From NCBI RefSeq assembly GCF_000004075.3, contig NC_026657.2, forward strand, positions 12,958,001-13,022,000: DNA of 64,000 nt. Direction: 5' to 3'. The stretch is from Cucumis sativus (Eukaryota > Streptophyta > Magnoliopsida > Cucurbitales > Cucurbitaceae). Below, piece by piece: positions 39,123 through 52,200 of the stretch (within the stretch, counting starts at the first letter, position 1; the number at the start of each line of letters is the position of its first letter). The notes beneath the pieces were generated by a model, which did no database searches, was not told where the DNA came from, and worked only from the letters and a program-made list of their open reading frames with translations. The position numbers were made by a program, and so were the translations under genes.

Positions 39123-41386
39123 CTAAATCTCCAAAACAAACTCCTTATCCTTCTCCAGCCTCGCCATAGCTTCTTCCTCCAAGCTTATCTCCACATCGAT
39201 TCCTCCATTCTTCCCTTGATACAGATACATCATCCCATCAAATCTATTATTACATCCACTCCTCACGCTCTCCGGTTTTCCCCATCCAAAATCCACCTCA
39301 TACACTTTAAATCTCGGTGAACTCCCCACCGCCACACAGTTCATTCCAGCGTCCTTGAACTCGAAGATCTTCGGCGCACTCTCCCATTCTTTGTTCCTTT
39401 GATCGATCGCCGCTGCGTCGTGTGACACGATTGCCTTTTGGATCACTCCAGCCCCGAATTCCGCCGGATTCATCAGTAGTAATCCAGCGGCAGTCCCGGT
39501 GAATATCGCTTGGATTAGGTTTCCGAAGTAGCTCTCCGGCATTGGCGGATCCACGCGTTTACGGCAGTCTGCGAAAACGGTGAAGACGGTGATGTCTTCC
39601 GGCTTCAGGTTTCGGGCCTGTGTGACGTGACGCCATATGTGGACGGAGAGTGATTGGAAAGTGGAGAATGGAGTTGAGCCGTCCGGTTTTGGTGGATTTG
39701 CTGAGTTCACTTTTGATTTGATCTTGTTAATGGCTGTTTCTGTGAATTTGAAGACCTTCTCCTTTAGCGGTTTCGGAGGCGGGGCCGTGGAATCGCCATT
39801 GGCGGATGCGGGTTGCGGTGGCGGAGGGGATATGTCGAGTTTTACTCGTGTGTTGCGCGCCTTGGTGCGCTCGAGAAATGGAGGGACGGATATGTCTTGA
39901 GCCCCACGGGAGACCTCAGCCCATGAGCTCATAAAGTGCCACGTGGCGGTTCCATCGAGTACGGCGTGATTGAACGCGCATCCCATTGCGATTCCGTCCT
40001 TAAGCTTGGTTATCTAGACGGAAAACACACAGTATTTGGTTGTTAGTGGGCTGTCTGAAGCTGATTTATTAGCCCAGTTACAACTATTTTGCTCTGGGCT
40101 TGGACCATTGAACTACTGAGCCTAGGCCCACAATCCTCATGATGCCATATTGTGCCGGGGATCCACAACTTTGGGACCCAGGCTAACATGGTATTGAAAA
40201 TTCAGTTTAATAATGAAACGAAAATATTAGAAAAGGATATAGTCACACATATAACCATTAGACTGAAAATAATTAAGGAATAATTGTAATGGAGGGTTAT
40301 TTTTAGATTAATTTTATTATATTTACAAATTTGTTATATACTTAATTATTTTGAATATAACAAAGTTTTAAAAAAACTTTTAAATATATCAATCTGTTAA
40401 AGTATATCAATATAAAAGTACTGATAGACTATTATTATGTTGTAAATACTGTTCCATCACTAATAGATTCTAACTTTTACTATATTTGTAATTTTTAAAA
40501 ATGTTGTTATATATTTAATTATTATTCTTAAAATTATCAATAATTATAATTATTCTTAAAAATGTTAATTTACTAAGAATCTTAAAAAGATTTTAACAAA
40601 TATGAAAGATATATATATATTTATTGCATTTATATGGCTTTGACCATTTTGGACTTTTGTTCAATTTTACTCCTGAATGTTTTATGAAACTTATTAATTA
40701 AATATGTAGCAACATGATTGTATCGCTAATAATAGATTGGAAGAGTGATCTATATAAAGGTTTTAATGATATATTTGTAATTATTATTATTTATTACAAT
40801 TGTAATGGCTTGTGTTTCTTTACACTAAAATTATTATCATTATTTAAACAATTTAAGTGAAAATCAACTATAAAGGGTTAAAATTCGAAAATAACTATCA
40901 TATTTATTTTACCTGAACAGCCAACAATGGCCTCTGGAGACCTTCCAAGTTGAGGATCCCATTGTATGGAATCAGCTCCTTGAGTGTAGCCGTGCCTTCC
41001 TCTGCCACCAAATCGGCTAAACCCACATCCTCGGCGACAGCTTCGGCCACCTCTACGCCTTCCATATCATCATCATACTCCACTCTAAAAATCCCATCCT
41101 CATCCTTACCCAACCTCCCAGCAAGCTGATGGAATGGCTCAAGAACCATCTCCAGACCATCCTTCAGCTTCTCCACCGTCTCAGGGAACTTCACCTCCCC
41201 CCCATTGTCCCCGTAGAGGATGAGCTTTTGGTTGTAGTAGAAGGCAAGATAAGGGAGGTCAAATGTGACCAATTGGTAGTGTTTTGTACCCAGTTTTTTG
41301 TTGGGTTTGACATGGGTTTTGCCTATGATTTTCACCTTCACTTCTTTCTCCTCTTTTTTCACAGCTTCAGGAAGATCACCTGCCAT
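39123..41386 (-). CDS. BAHD (HXXXD-type) acyltransferase
   Basis: Exon 1 is 41386-40913 (158 codons from MAGDLPEAV) and exon 2 is 40013-39123. Total 1365 nt, 454 residues, the usual BAHD length. Borders are TTCAG|GTAAAA and GTCTAG|ATAACC, phase 0, giving LLAVQ-ITKLKDG. The catalytic HAVLD is at residues 174-178 and the structural DFGWG at 399-403. Around the active site, AFNHAVLDGTATWHFMSSW is typical. A proline-rich insertion (PPPPQP...APPPKP) spans about residues 221-240, between the two lobes. BAHD enzymes are cytosolic and move an acyl group from a CoA thioester to an alcohol or amine. The overall pattern resembles the plant clade around Arabidopsis At2g39980 and DCR, but donor and acceptor cannot be read from sequence. 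Confidence 0.92.
40284..40535. mobile_element. Degenerate MITE copy in the BAHD intron
   Basis: Shows the same outline as 6268-6534: 'tatatttacaaatttgttatatacttaatt' on the left, 'tactatatttgtaatttttaaaaatgttgttatatattt' on the right as an inverted partner, and core motifs 'ctgatagac' and 'atcactaatagatt' in between. It accounts for about 250 nt of the 899 nt intron (40014-40912). A further fragment with 'gtagcaacat' and 'taatagatt' lies at about 40706-40790. Confidence 0.55.
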
Positions 41387-41476
41387 GGATTTTGAACAAA
41401 CAAACAAAGACAAAGTAAAAAGAAAAATAGAGATTAACTGAGGATGTGGAGAGAAAAGGAAAAAGATTTTGAGTGT

Positions 41477-41483
41477 TTTATAG
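41477..41483 (-). promoter_or_regulatory. Candidate TATA box of the BAHD gene
   Basis: The minus strand reads CTCTATAAAACAC about 95 nt upstream of the ATG at 41386, followed by a CT-rich leader. Position and context suit a plant core promoter. Confidence 0.5.
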
Positions 41484-41589
41484 AGAAAGAAAGTAAGTAA
41501 TATGGTTGGTAGTGCATTTATGGGGTTCATAAGGTGCAGTTGTGACATATTAATGTTTGTCTTGAAAGTTGAGAACCCACTGGCCACTG

Positions 41590-44500
41590 GTTCTGCCTTT
41601 GGATGGAAGTTAGAGAAATTACATTGCCTTCTTCTTCTTCCTCTTCCTCTTGGTGCAAAATAAATTATATAACCATCAGGCTTCTTCCCTAATAATTTAG
41701 GACCCGTTGTGTTTATAAATTACTTTTAAAAAAAGAAATGTATTGTAATTCACTTCTTGATTTGTAGAAAAATATTTCAATAAACATCGTTCATTTCATG
41801 TAATGAGGTTGGAAAAGGTGTGTATGTGAAGGGCAAATATGGAAAAGGGAGGTCTAAAATTGCAAAATAATAGTGACAAAAATTGACCAAACAAGTGGTT
41901 GGAGAGTTTTAGTTGAGATGAATTTATTTTGGATTTTTGGCAAAAGCATCCCCTCTTTAATAACCCATAAGGCTCATCCTAATTTGGCATTACATATCAA
42001 ATGGAACCCACCCATTTATTTTTATTGCCTTTTAACTTCACTACCAAAACAAAATAATAATAAAACCTTCTACCCAATTTTCAAACTAAGAAGTAATCTT
42101 TCTTACCCACTCTAAATTGATTAATTTATAAAATTTACAAATTTAACTAACTCAAATCATAACTTTCTTATCCCCATATTAGTTTATCAAAGATTAAGAA
42201 GTATATAATTTTATCCCATTACTAAAATTTAGGGTTTAAATAAATAAAATTATTATTGAACAAGTCATATTAACTTTTAACTTTTAGAGGTTTAGTGACA
42301 TTTTCAAAAATAGCAAAATATTAAAACTATTTATTCCTATATCCATTAAATTTTCTATTCTGGTATAATTTTATGAAATTTTTTCAAAAATAGTAAATTT
42401 TACAAAATATTTACAAAATATTTACAACTTATAGCAAATTCTATAACTGATATATTATGGTGATAAAAGACTATCATTGATAGAATAAATATAAGATATG
42501 GTTCCAAATTTTGAATTGATCTTTTTTTTATGTGCACAGATAAACTCATATTTATTGGACATTTTCAAATATAATACAATGAATTAAAATATTTACAAAA
42601 TTTCAAACTATATCAATCTATCAATGTCTATTAAAAACAACTCTAAAACAAGAATAGCTCAATTTATGACATAGTGTTTATATTCTCAATTATAAAGTGA
42701 AAGATTAGTGTTAGTGTAAGGATATTACAAGAACACTATGAAGAATCTAACGACCCATTTAGATTGATTTAAGAAAAAAGTGTTTTAAAAAAACACATTT
42801 TGATTTAAATTCTCTTTCGACTAAAACTATTTAAAATATATTTCAAAACTGATTATCGAACGACTTATTTTTTAAAATTAAATATTTTAAAATGCATTCC
42901 ATACTAATCATTTGGTTAGACTCTTATTTTGACTGCGTTGACACATTGACTTACTAGATTAAACTTTGTAGATAACATTCATTTAAATCTAGAAAATTAA
43001 AATTTGGTGGCGAGAGTATCTAACTACCCTTTTCAAACTTATTGAAAAAATATATTTGATTGAACTAAACTCTTAAATGATTTAAAGTTACTCAATTTAG
43101 AACGTTTTTTTTTTTATCAAGATTTAAATGTGAAAATCGTACATGCATTCAATTTGTACACTTTTACTAACTTATTCAAAAGTCATACTAAAAAATTGAA
43201 TAATTATCATTGATACATGGACATTTTTTTTAAGTAAATCGTAATCAAGAGTCTAAGATGATTAATTTATATTATTAAGGATTTAATGGATAAAATGATA
43301 GGTTGTTATATGGTATCTTTATTTTTTATAGAAAAAGTTATATGTATATATGTTGTGTCACATGTATTTTTGCAACATTAATTAATGTGTGAAGCCCACA
43401 AAGAGGTTGGCATTAATATAAACAGCAGCAATAAGTGAGAGTGCTTATTTTGGTTCCTAACCTTTCCATAGCCACAAAAGTAGTTATAGACTTTTAGTTA
43501 AATCAATGTTAACTCAAAATCAATATATTTCTATTTTGACCATTTCATTATCAACTTTTAATCAACTAATACTTAATTAAATACCCATTTAGAATGCAGA
43601 ATGGAACCATTTTGAAATTATTTCTATTAGTATTTTGTATTCGATTGTTTATAATTAAATTTTCTAACCTAATCGCGAACCCAACAATACCAATTAAGTT
43701 AAAATTTGTGATTGGAGGGTAAAATCCATCTCAAAATCTTCAAATGAAATGTTTAGAGCTTCATTTCAAGTTTGGTTAATTAAAATCAAATGAACAAATA
43801 TAGAAGATGGGAAGTAATTGGTTTGAAAACCCATCAACTCCATTAAATGGAATAACTTCCTAATCCTATGTTCTAACCATTTAAAATTTCTCACATATAA
43901 TTTCGCATATTGTATGCCTTTAATTCTATGTTTCTCTCTTTAAAATACTTTAAAGATATATATATACACATTATCAAATAAAATTTTATTCGTCTCTATC
44001 CTAAATATCATTCACCAAAACCAAACTATAATGGTCTTACATGTCCTTTCAATTCTAGATTTTTCTTTTTAATTTTTAAAATTCATTGAGAAGAATTTTT
44101 GTTAAGGTGTTCCATTTTTTTTTTTTTTTAACGTTCGAAAGCAGTTTTATTTATTAATTCATGTATTCACCATTATTATTATTATTGAAAATTTAATGGA
44201 GTTAAATTGAGGTAGATGGAAAATAATGTCATATCCCATTAACTCAATTGAAGAATTATAAAGTCAATATAATGACTGTGAGTGTCAGAGTATATATATA
44301 TACCAAAATCAACTTTAAAATTAATCTTATTATTATAATTATTATATAATAATTAAATTAACATTCATAGATTAAAAAAAATCTTTCTCAGGATGGTGAA
44401 TGTCAAACTATCAAGTGCACATGGATATGGGTTTGTGCCCCTATATTAAATGTTATCATAAATATTGGCCACGATGCATAATTTCTTGACCTACAAAATT

Positions 44501-45513
44501 GGAGGAATTGTTTCTTTTTTCTTTTTATCATAAAATATTATATTTGAGAAGATAAATCAAACATACTTCATATCCAAGTTAGCACATGATTTTCCATTTT
44601 CGAAAACAAACATCATGCAATAGTTCAATGAGGAATAATTACATTAATTTACAAAATATAACTAGAGTAGTTAGACATCAATCAACCTCATTTGCGATTT
44701 AATTCCTCTTTTAAATATGAAATGGATTTAGTTATTCCATTATATAAAGATGAAAAGAAAATTGGATTATAAAAGATTAGAGAGTAACTTAGGAAAAAAG
44801 TAATGTAGGATTTTATAACTTACTTACTCAATCACCCATAGGGGAAAAAAATCTCAAATACCCACATAATTTTTCGATAATGTTATAGCTTCCCTTTACC
44901 ATTTAATGTTGTCATTAATTTGTGGCACATTACTTCCAGTTCAAGGTTTTTGAAGTTCATATCAGACATTTATGGAGGGGGAAATGGATGATGATGAACA
45001 AAATGTGGAGAGTTCAATTTCATCTTCATTTTCTTTTCCCATAAAAAGTTAGTAAAAGTCAATGACAAGGTATATGAATCCTCTCGTTAGTTGAGGCATG
45101 TATTTTTAACCCAAATATTCGAAGTTACAACTTTTCATCTCAAAGTAATTTAGGGTGAAAAGAGATGATATGTATGTTATAATGTTTTCAAGAGTTCTCT
45201 ACCTAGAACCATTAAAGAGTACAATTCAACTATAACTATAACAGAATATATATTTGGAATTCTCCAACAATTGACTCGAAAGAAATAGTCTGTACTATAA
45301 ATTTTTATCTCCAAGTAATTCAGAGCAAAAAAAGAAACATGACATTTTGAAGAGACTACTTGAATGGTCTACCAATACGGAACATGAATTACACGAGTAA
45401 GATTCTAATTGTATTGAACATACCAATCCATGATGTGGTCATTAAAAAAATTAGATTCATATGTTCAAAAAATAGAAGATTACAGATTGAATCGTTATCA
45501 GAATTGTACCTTA
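41590..45513. other. Intergenic AT-rich DNA
   Basis: No credible gene. At 42300-42490 there are MITE-like motifs (atagcaaaatatt, tatagcaaattct, ctatcattgatag), probably another decayed copy. The part nearest 45513 should include the F-box gene's 3' UTR. Otherwise A/T tracts only. Confidence 0.45.
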
Positions 45514-46632
45514 TTAGAGTAGAAGAAGACTCTCCTTATAAGAATCTGCATAAACCCAATGAGATCCCAATTCAATTCCAATATCTTCAATGCGATCCAG
45601 TTCAGTGTCAACCAATGCAAGGCTGGGGTTCCCCATCTCTTCAATCTGCCTAACAGTGAGAAATTTATAGTCTAAGAGGCTCCAAGGTCTTGTTATTTTC
45701 CCATGCAATGGCAGAACAATAGAGTTTAATCTCACCCAAGACCCCATTTTCAAAGCCCATGTGTCACACACTTGCTTCCCGTTCCCACCATCAGGCCTGC
45801 AATGGAAAATAGAAAGAGATTCTTGGACTACTCCCAAGCATAATGGTGGAGTGTCTATGTAAACCAAACAATCAGGCAACATTAGTCTATGAAACTCCTC
45901 AGTGGCTATGTCAAAAGAGAGAATGGAATTGGGAATTCCACCATTTTTGTGCTTCACAATCCAATAAATAAGCCCATTAGAGCAGATGGATTTGGACAAC
46001 AATCTGCAGTCAAGTGCAGTAGGAATTGTAGGAACAGAAGAAACTCTCCTCCAACAATCAGCTTTGAGACTGTAAATTTCCACTTGATAACAGCAACTCC
46101 ATTGCTCAATCCTCACAATTCTCAACACTATGTGATCGTTCGTTGCTTGATGGAAGCCAAATGCTAGGTAGTTTAGAGGCCAACAATGGTCCCATTTGGG
46201 AATCAAACTACTGGGAAGCAACCTAGTTTTCCTAACAGAAGGGTTCCATATATAAATTGGATCAACATCCAATAGACTTGCAGACGAAATGCAAACTAAC
46301 CCATTATATGATCCACAAACAGAGAGTTTATAGCCTAGATTGGCCTTCATAGGAATCTCTGATCGAAAAGTTTCATTGAATGTTTCAGCATTAACAAGTG
46401 AGAAACATGCTTTCTGGTCTGTGGGGGAGCTATTGATTATGAGCAGAGAATTTGGGATTCTCTTTTCCAAATGGGCATTAACAAACAATGGGTTCTGAAC
46501 TAATTTGTTCCATTCTTTGCATACACATCTGAATCGCAGAAGCGATTTCACAGGTAAATACGAAAGAATCTCAATCAAAATTTCAGTTGGACAATTTACA
46601 AACACATCGTGGGAATCTAGTAGTACTCGCAT
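45514..46632 (-). CDS. F-box protein (F-box/associated-interaction type)
   Basis: Single coding exon of 372 residues. The start is the ATG at 46632 (MRVLLDSHDVF). The frame is open further upstream to 46713 but that extension begins with TTG, and it would add a hydrophobic stretch unusual for the family. Residues about 13-55 form an F-box (CPTEILIEILSYLPVKSLLR, then FRCVCKEWNKLVQ). The rest has the pattern of F-box-associated domains: SYNGLVCIS, IWNPSVRKTRLLP, LAFGF, VEIYSLKADCWR, NGLIYWI and ILSFDIATEEF. Such proteins are substrate receptors of SCF ubiquitin ligases through SKP1/ASK binding. The target is unknown. It resembles the large F-box/kelch or CPR1-like group. Confidence 0.9.
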   Translation of the reverse strand: MRVLLDSHDVFVNCPTEILIEILSYLPVKSLLRFRCVCKEWNKLVQNPLFVNAHLEKRIPNSLLIINSSPTDQKACFSLVNAETFNETFRSEIPMKANLGYKLSVCGSYNGLVCISSASLLDVDPIYIWNPSVRKTRLLPSSLIPKWDHCWPLNYLAFGFHQATNDHIVLRIVRIEQWSCCYQVEIYSLKADCWRRVSSVPTIPTALDCRLLSKSICSNGLIYWIVKHKNGGIPNSILSFDIATEEFHRLMLPDCLVYIDTPPLCLGVVQESLSIFHCRPDGGNGKQVCDTWALKMGSWVRLNSIVLPLHGKITRPWSLLDYKFLTVRQIEEMGNPSLALVDTELDRIEDIGIELGSHWVYADSYKESLLLL

Positions 46633-47978
46633 AGTTAGGCAGGAAATCCAAACGACAGAAACCAAGTAGACAATATTAACGAAAATAGGTTGAAATGCAA
46701 GAGCAACCCCCAAGAAAAGAAGTAAAATCTGCAGATTTCACCTGTGAATCAAAAGTAATTTGAACTAAACTCAAATGAAGATTGCAATCAAACAATTTTT
46801 ATCGAGATCTATGCTAATATTTGGAGCACAATCAAAGTGGAAAAAGGGAAGAAACGGTTGGTTGATCAATTGAAAGTGAAAGAAAAAAGGTAAGATTCTG
46901 AAAGAAAGAGGAAAAAGAATTCACACCATCAATCTTTGAACTGATTCGATTGGTTCCAAAAGTGTTTGGGAAGAGAGAGAGAGGGTGAGATTAAAGTTAT
47001 AGTAAGAAGCTTTAAGTTGAAGATTGGGATTTGGGATATGGAAGCTCAGTAGTGGCTGCCATACGCAGAATATTGTCCGTTACGGCGCCCACTACGCACA
47101 TTGAACATCGTGACGAGCGCCATAATATTGCCGCTAAGCTTTCTCCCATTTCTCCCGCTTTAATTTACTATTCACATAAAGCTCCAATACAACCAAAATC
47201 CCACTTGGCTCAAATTATGTATTTTCTAAATTCTGAATTCATATCTATTGAAAACTCTTATCTAATTTTAAATATCGTATAATTATATTTTAAAAAATCA
47301 AACAAAAATACAATGAACTGAATCTACATTTCTTAAATATACAATAAAATGTTTATATATATATATATATAGAAAACAAAAATAAACGAACCATATAAAC
47401 TAATTTAGACCGCCCACCCTATATGTTGGGATTGATATTGAAATTCAAAAGAAAGAAAAGTAGGGGAGAAAAGGCATATTCTAAATGCAATTATTGTTTT
47501 AGAAGAATAAGACATTAGTCCATATTTTGACTATAATCTTTTTCTTTCTTTCTTTCTTAAAAGAAAAAACTATAAAATAAATTATTCATTTTAAAATAAT
47601 CTATTATAAATTAAGAAAGTGAAAATTAGTGAAAAATCAATTTTACACAGTATACACATATAGAAGTGTTAGGTTTTAAAACTATTATAACACTATACCT
47701 AAACTTCAAAGATTAAAGGATCAAATTGGTATTTTCTTTTTCATAAAAAGTGAATAATTGTTATTTATTAAAAATAAATACATATTTTTTTTGTGATTTT
47801 GAAAATTATTCTAGGCGAAAAACTAAGTGAGCCTAAACACGCATCCCACACCGAGCCCAACAAACAATAGCCTACAACGAATATATGAGCTCATGTTCCA
47901 TTGGGCCCAAACGAACATCCCGAAACTCATGAACTGAATAGGCACGAACCGACCCGAATACGATTAGTGTTTCTTCCT
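46633..47978. other. F-box gene leader/promoter and downstream flank of SRC2-like gene
   Basis: Minus-strand leader and promoter of the F-box gene, with a GA-rich (sense CT-rich) stretch near 46850-46990, lead into AT-rich spacer. The spacer has a TA run at 47351-47371. The last part is the probable 3' UTR of the SRC2-like gene. A plus-strand open frame at 47031-47282 has no recognisable features. Confidence 0.45.
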
Positions 47979-48854
47979 CTAAAAATCTTCGTCGCCGTAG
48001 CCAAGGTCATCCTCAACCTTCTGCGCTGCGTCCTCGGCGATCTGGTCCTCCACATACTCGACGCCCTCTCCGATGGCCAATCCACCTAAAATTCCAGCAG
48101 CCGCGCCCACCGCTAGCCCCGTCCCCATCCCGAACTTGCTTTTCTTCTTCTCCTCCGGCTGCCCATAGTACGTATGTTCGCCATACGCTGGCTGTCCATA
48201 ACTTCCCTGACCGTACGATGGCTGCCCGTAATTCGATTGGCCGTATGGAGGCGCTGTTGGTGGTGGCGCCGGTGCGCCATACCCCCCGTAGGGGTATCCG
48301 GACGGCGGAGCCGCCGAATAGTAAGGATTGGGAGGAGCAGAGTACGGAGCGACATAAGGAGGCGGCGGAGCAGAGTAATCCCTAGCGCTACCTGGCGGTG
48401 GGACTCCATACGGCGGGGTGTAATAAGAATCGGATGATCGGTAACGTGGTTCTCGGACAGTTACTTTAACTTCGATTTTCCCTTGCGGCCTACCGGAGGG
48501 CCGTTTCAATTGGAGAGTTCGTTGAGAGCTTTCGCCAAGTCCAACATCGTCGATGAGCTCCGCAAGGGGAAGTCGAGCGGAGCCAATCAACGGCTTGGTG
48601 TCTTCATCAGCGCCGACGACATGAACGACGTCGATATGGAGCGTGGAATCCTCGATCGATGAGAAGAAGGGAATGACGAGCGTTTCATCCCAAAAGGGCG
48701 ATGTATCGCCTTGATTGTCGACCTTTGTAGACGATTTTTGCTTGGGATCGATCCAAACGACGGCGTAGGGCTTGAGAGTGCCGTACTTCCAGTTGATGTT
48801 CTTGAGATCTTTAGCGGACTGAATTTTGAGTTCCAATTCGTAGCGAGAGGCCAT
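47979..48854 (-). CDS. SRC2: C2-domain, Pro/Tyr-rich SRC2-like protein
   Basis: Single exon, 291 residues, from the ATG at 48854 ([19 protein letters not shown]). The upstream in-frame extension has only another ATG-like start beyond the TATA element and is unlikely to be translated. A C2 domain covers about residues 4-130 ([42 protein letters not shown]). Next comes a low-complexity Pro/Tyr/Gly/Gln region (about 145-235) with repeats such as [12 protein letters not shown]. A basic KKKSKFGMG stretch leads into a glycine-zipper hydrophobic segment ([17 protein letters not shown], about 244-260). The C-terminal tail is acidic, ending DLGYGDEDF. Family members (soybean SRC2, Arabidopsis At1g09070) are cold/stress-induced, bind membranes and have been linked to vacuolar targeting and RBOHF activation. 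Identity is confident, exact role less so. Confidence 0.92.
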   Translation of the reverse strand: MASRYELELKIQSAKDLKNINWKYGTLKPYAVVWIDPKQKSSTKVDNQGDTSPFWDETLVIPFFSSIEDSTLHIDVVHVVGADEDTKPLIGSARLPLAELIDDVGLGESSQRTLQLKRPSGRPQGKIEVKVTVREPRYRSSDSYYTPPYGVPPPGSARDYSAPPPPYVAPYSAPPNPYYSAAPPSGYPYGGYGAPAPPPTAPPYGQSNYGQPSYGQGSYGQPAYGEHTYYGQPEEKKKSKFGMGTGLAVGAAAGILGGLAIGEGVEYVEDQIAEDAAQKVEDDLGYGDEDF

Positions 48855-48952
48855 CGTGGGTGCCGGAAAGAGCAGTTTAAAGGGTGAATTGAGAGATGAA
48901 AATGGGATACCTAATGAGTTGTTTCCGGTAAAGACGTAGCTAATTCTAACAT

Positions 48953-48959
48953 TTATAGG
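48953..48959 (-). promoter_or_regulatory. TATA box of the SRC2-like gene
   Basis: The minus strand reads CCTATAAATG about 100 nt upstream of the ATG. This implies a leader of roughly 70 nt and also argues against any start codon further upstream. Confidence 0.55.
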
Positions 48960-49034
48960 AGACACGTAGGTACTAGATGATAGTGGTTTGGAAACTAACC
49001 GTGGCTTTGTAACTTAATTACATAAATGGACATT

Positions 49035-49042
49035 ACACGTGT
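49035..49042. promoter_or_regulatory. G-box/ABRE-like element upstream of SRC2-like gene
   Basis: Palindromic ACACGTGT about 180 nt upstream of the start codon. Such ACGT cores are bound by plant bZIP/bHLH factors and mediate ABA and stress responses. A second ACGT core (ACACGTAG) lies at about 48962. Function is inferred from the motif and the family's stress induction. Confidence 0.4.
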
Positions 49043-49252
49043 CATTTTGGTTAATGCGAAATGACAATATTCTCCTTGCTGCTTGCTTGTTGGCAACTGG
49101 CGTGGAGGATTCGGCCTTCGGGGAAGGTAAAAAGTGGGGGAGCCATTAACCGGACGGGTGCGGTTAAAAAAGGAAAAGTCTGAGAATATCGTTTAATGCA
49201 GCGCACGAAGCTATGGACTAAGTTGATAGCTTAATTGCTAAGCAAGAGAAGC

Positions 49253-49260
49253 TGACGTCA
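49253..49260. promoter_or_regulatory. TGACGTCA bZIP element
   Basis: Perfect palindromic TGACGTCA about 400 nt upstream of the SRC2-like ATG, the optimal site for TGA/C-box bZIP factors. Whether it regulates this gene is inference. Confidence 0.35.
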
Positions 49261-52200
49261 TAGTTGGTTCCTCCTTTTTTCTTTTTTATTCCAGTCAAGT
49301 ACTCTCTATTTGTTGTTCTTAAATGCTGAGGTTGGACAGTAATTAACATGATAATTTTTTTTTTCCTCTACATTATTCAATTAAAATATAATTCAATTAA
49401 TCGTAGTAGTCATTTTTTTAAGTATAACTTTTGCGGAATTTTGAATCCAAAATTTCTTCTTCTTGGTTACCTGTATCTTGTTCAATAGTTGTTTTAAACT
49501 ATATATAATATAAATTATTATATATATTTAATAATTATTTTGTAGTTTTTCTTTCCTAAAAATATCTCTAAAACTTTTTCAAAACTTTCAAAAATACCTA
49601 AAAGTATCCTCGTAGAAATCATTAAAGTTTTATTTCAAAAACACTCTTAAAACTTAAAATAATAATTAAAAAAAATACTTTCACAATTAGTATACGAACT
49701 ATAACTAAGACTCTTAATTGTTGCAAACCTAAATCTAAATTGAAAATATATCTCTACTAACAATAAATTTATTAGAAATTTTATTGAGTTTGAAAATAAT
49801 CGATTTTAAAACTGGTTTAGTAAACACTGCGTCTTCCTCCAAATTCTTCATTTATTATCTATTTTTAGTGAAAATTGTGTCAAGCTCCCGTTAGGATAGA
49901 AACTCCTCAAGTTTAATTCTCTCCAAGTTTGTGAGACTCACTCTCATGAAGTTGCATCTTTCTATAATCTTTTTTTGTTTGAATGACTTGTGCACCTCCT
50001 AAATTTAAAGAATTCATTTTCAATAAATCAACATGCATAATGGTAAGGAGAATGAAGTATGTCTCCAATACACAGTATAGTGTTCCCTCTTCTAACACGA
50101 ATCGAAACAACTACAACAATATAATATCAATGCTACTCTTAAGAGGACCGAGTGTCCATTAAATATGCACACTAGAATCACTATGAAAACCCCTTACTTC
50201 CATGGTAATCATGCACTAGATAAAGGAAAAATATAAAATATAAAAGACAACCATTGAAAAGGAAAGTAAATATCGCAAAATCGACATTTATGTAGACCAT
50301 CACTTTTCCAAAACAACCACAATGCAATGTCATTTTCAATATTGTCAATCTTATAAAATCCAATAACTTTATATGAATTTATAACCATACAAACAATAGA
50401 GACATTTTTACTTTAGAGTTGTTTTTTTAACGAAATATTAACAATTTTAGTTCATGCACTAATAATGAACATTTTCTTAACATTTTTTTTTCAATTTAAG
50501 GATATTTTTTAAGCTTTTCAATAGTTTAGAGATATTTTCTAAACAAAAATTTCACAATTTCTAACCAAAAAGCACTTTTTAATAATTTTAAAATTTTAAT
50601 AAAAAATTTAAAAGCTTAGGAGTATTTTTACCTAAAATGAAAAGTTGAGGGATATATCTTTATAATTTAGCCTAACAAACTAAACAACTCGTCAAATAAT
50701 AAGATGTGACTTTTCTATAAAGTTAATGAGAAACAAGATGGGTCAATTTGCATATGTCACAACATCAATTTAATATCGTTTTTCCTATAAGACGTTTCTA
50801 TTTAAAGATTAAAGTAGAAAAATAATTAATAAACATTATCATCCCCTACAAAATTGAGTATTTATTAGAAATAAATTCAACTAAGAAAGTTGTAAACTAA
50901 AAGATATGACATTTTAAACTTTGTACATCAAATGAATAATAGATCTAAAAAAAAATTATTTGATGAGATAGTCAATTTGCTTTGCTGACATACCATTCAT
51001 AACATAAGATATGATAATAATGATAATAGAATTTCTTCCATTGTGCATGCCATTATATTGATACCATATATGTATATATGTATACTATGGAAAGTTTCTT
51101 ATACTTTGTTTGACTTTTGTCGGTACATAAAAGATAGAGAAACCAAATTGGATCATTAGATCTAAAATATAGTTTCATCCTCTAAAATGAGAGAAGAAAG
51201 TTGGCAAAAAAGAAGCATTAAAAGCACATATAGCAAGGATGTGTGTGCCACCCTAAGTTACTATATACAACCTATGACATCAATAATACATGTAATTATT
51301 TTTCAATATTTTATGTTTCTTTTATATTATTTTCAAATTTTTTAATTTCATCGTCCCAACAATTTTATAATTCGTATGTTAATTCCTATTTGGAAATAAA
51401 GTGATCTTTTTCTCTTTTCTAATTTGGCCAACTCCTTTTAATGGTTGATTTCTCTTTGAATTTCAACATCATTGTATGGCTAAGAAACCATGAAGAAAAA
51501 ATACAAGGGGTGAACACCAATAAAAATAGGTCCACTCACACGCTAAACTTCTGCTACAAGAAGGTTGAGTTTACACCATTGCAAAACAACCATTGGACAA
51601 CAAACACTGGACGGACATGTGATTCTCAAACCGTACATTGTTGCAAAACAAACTCAATAATTCAACTCTCCATTTCATGAAAATGTTGGATTCCCACTAA
51701 ACAAAGATTCGTAGAAGTGTTTCAAAATCCATTTCGAGTAATTCTCAAGTATATCAGTTTTTCTTTTCTAAACGACTTATTCTCAAAGCTAAACATGCAA
51801 AAAGTTAAACCAAACACACTTTACTTTTACGTTTTTTTGGAAGAAAGTTAAAATATTCCGCCAACAACTTAAAATAATCATCCTAACACTTTTGAAGTCT
51901 ATTGTAAATAGTAGTTAAAAAATAGATTTAAATATATATATTTAAAAAGAAAAACACTTTTTCAACCGTCAATTATAGACTGTGTTGATAATTAAAGGAA
52001 TTGGAAAATGAAAATATGTTTAAAATATTTCATCAAAATTATGACCAAATAATTAAAAATAAAAAAGAAAAGAAGAAAAAAAGTGGGAGGAAGGTGTAGT
52101 GGAAGGGCTAAGATGGTAATTGAATCCGAAGGAAAAGAAAGGAAAGTTAGAGAAGAAATAGAGGAAGGGAATAATGGTGAGCTTTAAGATTGAAAAAGTA

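Noticed and set aside
46633..46713. Extended N-terminus for the F-box protein with a hydrophobic segment
   Set aside because: The extension starts with TTG, and the F-box normally sits at the extreme N-terminus, so the ATG at 46632 was preferred.
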